A stretch of DNA of 33,560 nucleotides. Origin: Petrotoga olearia DSM 13574 (GTDB taxonomy: Bacteria > Thermotogota > Thermotogae > Petrotogales > Petrotogaceae). The number at the start of each line of letters is the position of its first letter. Position 1 is the first letter of the stretch. The DNA is taken from positions 1 to 33,560 of the forward strand of contig NZ_AZRL01000020.1 of assembly GCF_002895525.1 (NCBI RefSeq), read 5' to 3'. A model generated the notes under the pieces. It was not told the DNA's origin. It saw only the letters and a list, made by a program, of their open reading frames with translations, and made no database searches. The translations under genes were made by a program, and so were the position numbers. This document shows, piece after piece, positions 30,316 through 33,560 of the stretch.

Positions 30316-30783
30316 ATGAAAAAACTGGCTTTTATTCTTTTAATTTCGATGATTCTTTCAACCAATTTATTGAGTCAAACAATAAATATACCGCAATTTC
30401 CGAAAGGAACTCTAACTATTTCACAAGAAGGAAGAGTTGTGACAATTCCTATTGAAATTGCTAATACGAACGAATTAAGAGAATTCGGTTTAATGTACAG
30501 AGAAGATATCCCAGAAGAATATGGAATGCTTTTTGTATTTCCAAATCCTGGAATAAGGGGCTTTTGGATGAAAAACACTTTTGTTGAACTTGATATCGCT
30601 TTTATAGATAGCAATGGAACAATATTAGATATACAAAATATGAAACCTTGTGAAGAATCACCCTGCCCTATTTACATAATTTACAAACCTTTCAAATATG
30701 CTTTAGAGGTAAAGGCAGGTTTTTTTGAAAGGTACGGATTCAGTGAAGGAGCAAAAATTGACTGGTCAATCAAGAAATTTTAA
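30316..30783 (+). CDS. Exported DUF192 protein
   Basis: This 155-residue protein has a cleavable signal sequence (MKKLAFILLISMILSTNLLSQ) and one DUF192 domain. Family marks are FGLMYREDIPEEYGMLFVFP, GIRGFWMKNTFVELDIAFID and KYALEVKAGFFERYGF. The function of the family is not established; it is common in thermophiles and halophiles as a small exported protein. The Cys pair in KPCEESPCPIY fits the loop seen in exported members. ATG 30316 is preferred: GGAG at 30303-30306 is nine bases upstream, whereas ATG 30301 overlaps it. Confidence 0.85.
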   Translation: MKKLAFILLISMILSTNLLSQTINIPQFPKGTLTISQEGRVVTIPIEIANTNELREFGLMYREDIPEEYGMLFVFPNPGIRGFWMKNTFVELDIAFIDSNGTILDIQNMKPCEESPCPIYIIYKPFKYALEVKAGFFERYGFSEGAKIDWSIKKF

Positions 30784-30788
30784 AACCA

Positions 30789-30817
30789 TTGACATTGTAT
30801 TTAAATGAGGATATAAT
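30789..30817 (+). promoter_or_regulatory. Consensus sigma-A promoter for tRNA-Ser
   Basis: TTGACA at 30789-30794, a 17-bp spacer, and TATAAT at 30812-30817: a perfect match at both boxes. Transcription would start near 30825, about 100 bases before the tRNA. Confidence 0.85.
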
Positions 30818-30908
30818 TATAAGGCTGAATTACTTGGTTGACTTTGAAGGTTTAGAACCAGAAATTGTTGCCAGAAAGTATCTCCAAGGTTTGGGCCTTA
30901 TAAAATAA
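30818..30908 (+). other. Leader between promoter and tRNA-Ser, with a coding-like relic
   Basis: One frame is open to TAA at 30906-30908 and reads LVDFEGLEPEIVARKYLQGL, then GLIK. This looks like the C-terminus of a protein, possibly a solute-binding protein ending (compare VAKKYLxENGL), but it has no start or ribosome site. The segment could be a relic into which the promoter and tRNA were placed, or chance. Confidence 0.3.
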
Positions 30909-30926
30909 ATAGTTACAATAACTTGT

Positions 30927-31015
30927 GGAGGCGTGCACCGAATTGGCTAAGGGGCCGGTCTCGAAAACCGGTGGGGTTTATCCCCTTGTGGGTTCGAGTC
31001 CCACCGCCTCCGCCA
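30927..31015 (+). tRNA. tRNA-Ser (anticodon CGA)
   Basis: This is a class II tRNA of 89 bases including the encoded CCA. The acceptor stem GGAGGCG (30927-30933) pairs with CGCCTCC (31005-31011); G is the discriminator and CCA is at 31013-31015. The anticodon stem-loop is CCGGT-CTCGAAA-ACCGG, giving CGA, which reads UCG serine codons. The long variable arm GGGG-TTTA-CCCC is typical of tRNA-Ser. The T loop is GTGGG-TTCGAGT-CCCAC. Confidence 0.97.
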
Positions 31016-31041
31016 ATTTTTATTGAGGAGGGAAGTAAAAG

Positions 31042-33072
31042 ATGCCTATTCTATCTGAAATTAACAGATATTTAAAAAGTAAAATTTCACTTGGTAAAGA
31101 CGATTACGCAATACCGAAAAGATGGATGCCACCTGATTATACCGGTAAGGTTAAACTATCTGGGAGAAAATTTTTTGTTAATCCATATGAGTTTATATCC
31201 AACATAATAGATAATCTATTAATAAATACCGTAGAAGAATTGGATTACAGCAAACCTCTTTCTTTCATTAGAAATGTTAAGAACCCTGATTGGATTAGAA
31301 CAAGCATAGTTTATTCTGCTCATGTAAGAGCTACAGCTGCCTATGTTCATGATCAAACTACTTTATTCGTTCCGATAGATGAAAAAGGTTATACTGAATC
31401 AGGAACGTTCTTAAAAATGCTGATGTTAATACCTTATTTTTCTAGCTATAACGTTGATAGTATCTATTTACTTCCGATAACTCAATCAAGCAATAAATTT
31501 AAAAAAGGCGAAGTAGGCTCACCTTATGCAGTCAAAAACTTTTTCTCTGTAGAAAAAGATTATCATGACACACTTTTGGAAAGTGAATTCACACCTGATC
31601 AAGAATTTGCAGCCTTCGTCGAAGCTGCTCATATTGCTGGAATAAGAGTCTTGTTGGATTTTGTACCAAGAACTGGATCAAGGGACAACGACCTTATTTT
31701 AGAACATCCCGATTGGTTCTATTGGATAGATATAGATGAAATGAACGATTTTGCCCCACCTAAAGTTGAAGGTTTAGGATTTGTTCAACCAAGCAAAGAA
31801 AATTTAAAAATTGTATACAATGACGAGCAAGTCAATAATCATCTTAAAAAATTTAGATGGGATCCAAAAACTCAGAATCCACAAAAATGGGAGAACTTTA
31901 TAAATAAAAATAAAAATAATCCAGATTTTTTAGATGAAATAGCTAAAGAGTTTAAAGTAATAACCGTTCCAGGATTTTCAGATTGGATAAATGATCCCCA
32001 GCCGGCATGGGAGGATGTCACTTTCTTAAGACTCTATCTTTCTCATCCAGAAGAAGCTCTAAAATATATAGATGGCGCAAATCAACCTCCTTATGTGCTC
32101 TTTGATGTTGTTAAATCGAGTTTGTTCCCAGGAAAAGAAAAAAATACTGAACTTTGGAACTTAATAGCAAACATTATCCCATTCTATCAGAAAAATTTCG
32201 GGATAGATGGTGCAAGGTTAGATATGGGCCACGCTCTACCTGATGAACTTGAACATGAAATTATAAAAAGGGCAAAAGACTACGACCCTGCCTTTGTAAT
32301 AATAGCAGAAGAATTGAACATGGACAACCATATAAAAGCAAAAAAAAGTGGTTATGATGGAATCTTGGGAAATTCATGGTGGGCTGAGCCGAGAATAAAA
32401 GAAGGCAAATTCAAAAAATTTATCTCAGAAATAGCACCGAAACTATCTTTACCTACATTTGCAACGGCAGAGACACCAGATACCCCAAGAGCGGTTACTA
32501 GGGAAGGTAAAGAAACTTTTTCAAAGTTAACGGCGGTGGTAAATACTTTCATGCCTAACGGAATAACTTTTATAAACTCTGGATATGAGCTTTTTGAACC
32601 TCAGCCTATGAACACAGGCTTAGATGTAGATGATCCGGTGGAGGAAAGATTTAAAAATTTAGCTTCAACAGATCAATTTTATGGCAAACTTGCATTCTTC
32701 GATTGGTATGTATTGCATTGGGATACAGACCATCATATGGTGAAATTACTCACCTTATTGGGCAAACTAAAAGAAGAAGTCAAAGATCTTTTGAAAAACC
32801 CTGATAATTATCATTTTATTGATTTTTCTGAAGATGCAAGTGCAATGTTTTGGTGGAACGGAGAAAAAGGAGTTGTCATACCCATCAATACCAACTTTCA
32901 AAATCCGTACTTCTTCGATATAGACCTCGGATATTATACCTGGAAAAGTGATCATAATATACAAACAAAATTGGAAAATTACAGAAGAGGAGAAAGCTCT
33001 TGGAATGTTCAGGATACACATTTAAGAGTAACAATCAATCCGGGTGAAGCCAGAGTGTTTTTCATATATTAA
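31042..33072 (+). CDS. mmtA: GH13 maltodextrin glycosyltransferase (4-alpha-glucan maltosyltransferase)
   Basis: This 676-residue GH13 enzyme moves maltosyl units between alpha-1,4-glucans. It aligns closely from memory with the Thermotoga maritima maltosyltransferase: NPYEFISNIIDNLL, DYSKPLSFIR, SIYLLPITQSS, RVLLDFVPRTGSRDNDLI, EHPDWFYWI, NDPQPAWEDVTFLRLYLSHP, and catalytic segments GIDGARLDMGHALP (nucleophile D394), IIAEELNM (acid E423 or E424) and ETPDTPR (D480). No signal peptide is seen, so it acts inside the cell, probably on stored or imported maltodextrins. GAGGAGGG precedes the ATG. A strong terminator follows. The tRNA gene lies 27 bases upstream, so the two may share a transcript. 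Confidence 0.9.
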   Translation: MPILSEINRYLKSKISLGKDDYAIPKRWMPPDYTGKVKLSGRKFFVNPYEFISNIIDNLLINTVEELDYSKPLSFIRNVKNPDWIRTSIVYSAHVRATAAYVHDQTTLFVPIDEKGYTESGTFLKMLMLIPYFSSYNVDSIYLLPITQSSNKFKKGEVGSPYAVKNFFSVEKDYHDTLLESEFTPDQEFAAFVEAAHIAGIRVLLDFVPRTGSRDNDLILEHPDWFYWIDIDEMNDFAPPKVEGLGFVQPSKENLKIVYNDEQVNNHLKKFRWDPKTQNPQKWENFINKNKNNPDFLDEIAKEFKVITVPGFSDWINDPQPAWEDVTFLRLYLSHPEEALKYIDGANQPPYVLFDVVKSSLFPGKEKNTELWNLIANIIPFYQKNFGIDGARLDMGHALPDELEHEIIKRAKDYDPAFVIIAEELNMDNHIKAKKSGYDGILGNSWWAEPRIKEGKFKKFISEIAPKLSLPTFATAETPDTPRAVTREGKETFSKLTAVVNTFMPNGITFINSGYELFEPQPMNTGLDVDDPVEERFKNLASTDQFYGKLAFFDWYVLHWDTDHHMVKLLTLLGKLKEEVKDLLKNPDNYHFIDFSEDASAMFWWNGEKGVVIPINTNFQNPYFFDIDLGYYTWKSDHNIQTKLENYRRGESSWNVQDTHLRVTINPGEARVFFIY

Positions 33073-33094
33073 AAAGGGCTTTTAGCCCTTTTTT
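33071..33094 (+). terminator. Strong intrinsic terminator
   Basis: AAAAAGGGCT at 33071-33080 pairs with AGCCCTTTTT from 33084 around TTT. Six T follow CCC (33089-33094). It overlaps the stop codon of the maltosyltransferase gene and separates it from the IS element. Confidence 0.9.
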
Positions 33095-33297
33095 ATTTTA
33101 ATTTTGGAAAGTTAAACTTGTCTACTTCTTGTTTTTTTATAAACTTTCTAAACTTTTTCCTGAGTTTGACAGTTGAGAGATGAATTTTCAGTAAACCGAA
33201 CGGAAGAAAGCGGGTTTGAGGGGATAAAACACCTATTTTTTTGAAAAAAATTTTTTGATGTAGTGACACTTTTTTCTCTTTTAATTATATTATTTTC

Positions 33298-33326
33298 TTG
33301 ACTTCATAATAGTTATGTGGTATAAT
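33298..33326 (+). promoter_or_regulatory. Transposase promoter
   Basis: TTGACT at 33298-33303, a 17-bp spacer, and TATAAT at 33321-33326 preceded by TGG (extended -10). It is about 35 bp before the transposase ATG. Confidence 0.75.
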
Positions 33327-33360
33327 ATTAAAGACATTATGAGGTTGGGAGATGATTTGG

Positions 33361-33560
33361 ATGTATGTTAGAACCGTAAAAAACAATCAAGGGAAAGAAT
33401 ACTTAAGAATAGTAGAAAGTTATCGTGTAAACGGTAAGAACAATCAAACGATAATCGCTAATTTGGGTAGAATCGATACTATCAGTCGAAAAGAAGTGGC
33501 AAATATTGTTGATAAACTCGTACAGATATATGATATAAAAGGATATATGAATTTGATTAT
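33361..33560 (+). CDS. IS1634-family transposase, N-terminal fragment
   Basis: 66 residues are visible before the window ends. MYVRTVKNNQGKEYLRIVES, YRVNGKNNQTIIANLGRID and KEVANIVDKLVQIYDIKG are typical of the N-terminus of IS1634-type transposases. The segment from KEYLRIVES onward is nearly identical to the damaged copy at 4451-5530, with a few substitutions. ATG 33361 is chosen because GGGAG lies nine bases before it; an in-frame ATG at 33352 overlaps that site. The catalytic DDE domain is outside the window, so activity cannot be judged. Confidence 0.9.
   Translation, partial: MYVRTVKNNQGKEYLRIVESYRVNGKNNQTIIANLGRIDTISRKEVANIVDKLVQIYDIKGYMNLI

Larger units (their letters stand above)
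33159..33560 (+). mobile_element. IS1634-type element, left part (copy D)
   Basis: The element begins at about 33159 with CCTGAGTTTGACAGTTGAG and runs off the window. It holds a 140-bp leader, a promoter, and the start of an open transposase frame. Its first 50 bp recur as copies A and B, and its first 147 bp as copy C. A poly-A/T hairpin region at 33228-33257 corresponds to the terminator seen in copy C but is less perfect. It appears to be the intact relative of the damaged copy at 4451-5578. The right end is not visible. Confidence 0.85.

Noticed and set aside
1-33560. CRISPR arrays, restriction-modification, toxin-antitoxin or other defence genes.
   Set aside because: I saw no regularly spaced repeats and no methyltransferase, nuclease or toxin pairs. 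The repeated words are IS ends.

Overview
The window is chromosomal DNA from a low-GC thermophilic anaerobe. The best fit is a member of the Thermotogota, probably Petrotogaceae (Petrotoga-like). This rests on the GH13 maltosyltransferase at 31042-33072, which closely resembles my recollection of the Thermotoga maritima enzyme. Supporting signs are the two-subunit 2-oxoacid:ferredoxin oxidoreductase with its one-Cys peroxiredoxin, the gluconate-type operon, strong GGAGG ribosome sites and TGnTATAAT promoters. The assignment is inferred from gene content; no database search was possible.

Layout. (1) 1-257 is the 3' end of a group II intron: the maturase C-terminus, then domains V and VI. It abuts the 3' end of nfo (endonuclease IV), whose last 19 bp are tandemly duplicated. 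(2) 1245-3490 holds a GlmL/MutL-like ASKHA protein coupled to a broken aminotransferase gene. (3) 3491-10131 is an accessory zone: a DUF998 membrane protein, a doubly damaged IS1634-type transposase, and repeated copies of that IS's end sequence. It also carries a GC-rich foreign cassette (a membrane-domain/CrtI-like FAD oxidoreductase fusion plus an exported TPR protein) and an exported glycine-rich beta-barrel-like protein. (4) 10196-12201 has two plus-strand membrane protein genes, a polytopic protein resembling a degenerate CPBP protease and an MFS transporter.

(5) 12203-17595 is a minus-strand sugar-acid operon: SDR, 6-phosphogluconate dehydrogenase, 2-hydroxyacid dehydrogenase, FGGY kinase and GNAT acetyltransferase. 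Upstream of its promoter lies the multiply frameshifted relic of a second FGGY kinase. (6) 18079-21006 encodes a metallophosphoesterase, an unusual cytoplasmic ParB-like/BMP-domain protein behind a hairpin leader, and a possible 42-residue peptide. (7) 21023-25445, on the minus strand, carries EcfT, then a radical SAM protein, FtsH and a HAD phosphatase. (8) 25664-30783, on the plus strand, carries a lytic transglycosylase, ManA, KorA, KorB, a peroxiredoxin and an exported DUF192 protein. (9) tRNA-Ser(CGA) and the maltosyltransferase gene follow. (10) The window ends inside a second, apparently intact copy of the IS1634-type element.

How the genes work together. The sugar-acid operon would take gluconate or a related acid to 6-phosphogluconate and then to ribulose-5-phosphate. 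KorAB and its peroxiredoxin form one translationally coupled oxidoreductase unit. The IS1634-type element explains much of the disorder between about 3.5 and 10 kb. Several annotated starts were moved downstream because the longest frame begins inside or before the Shine-Dalgarno sequence.
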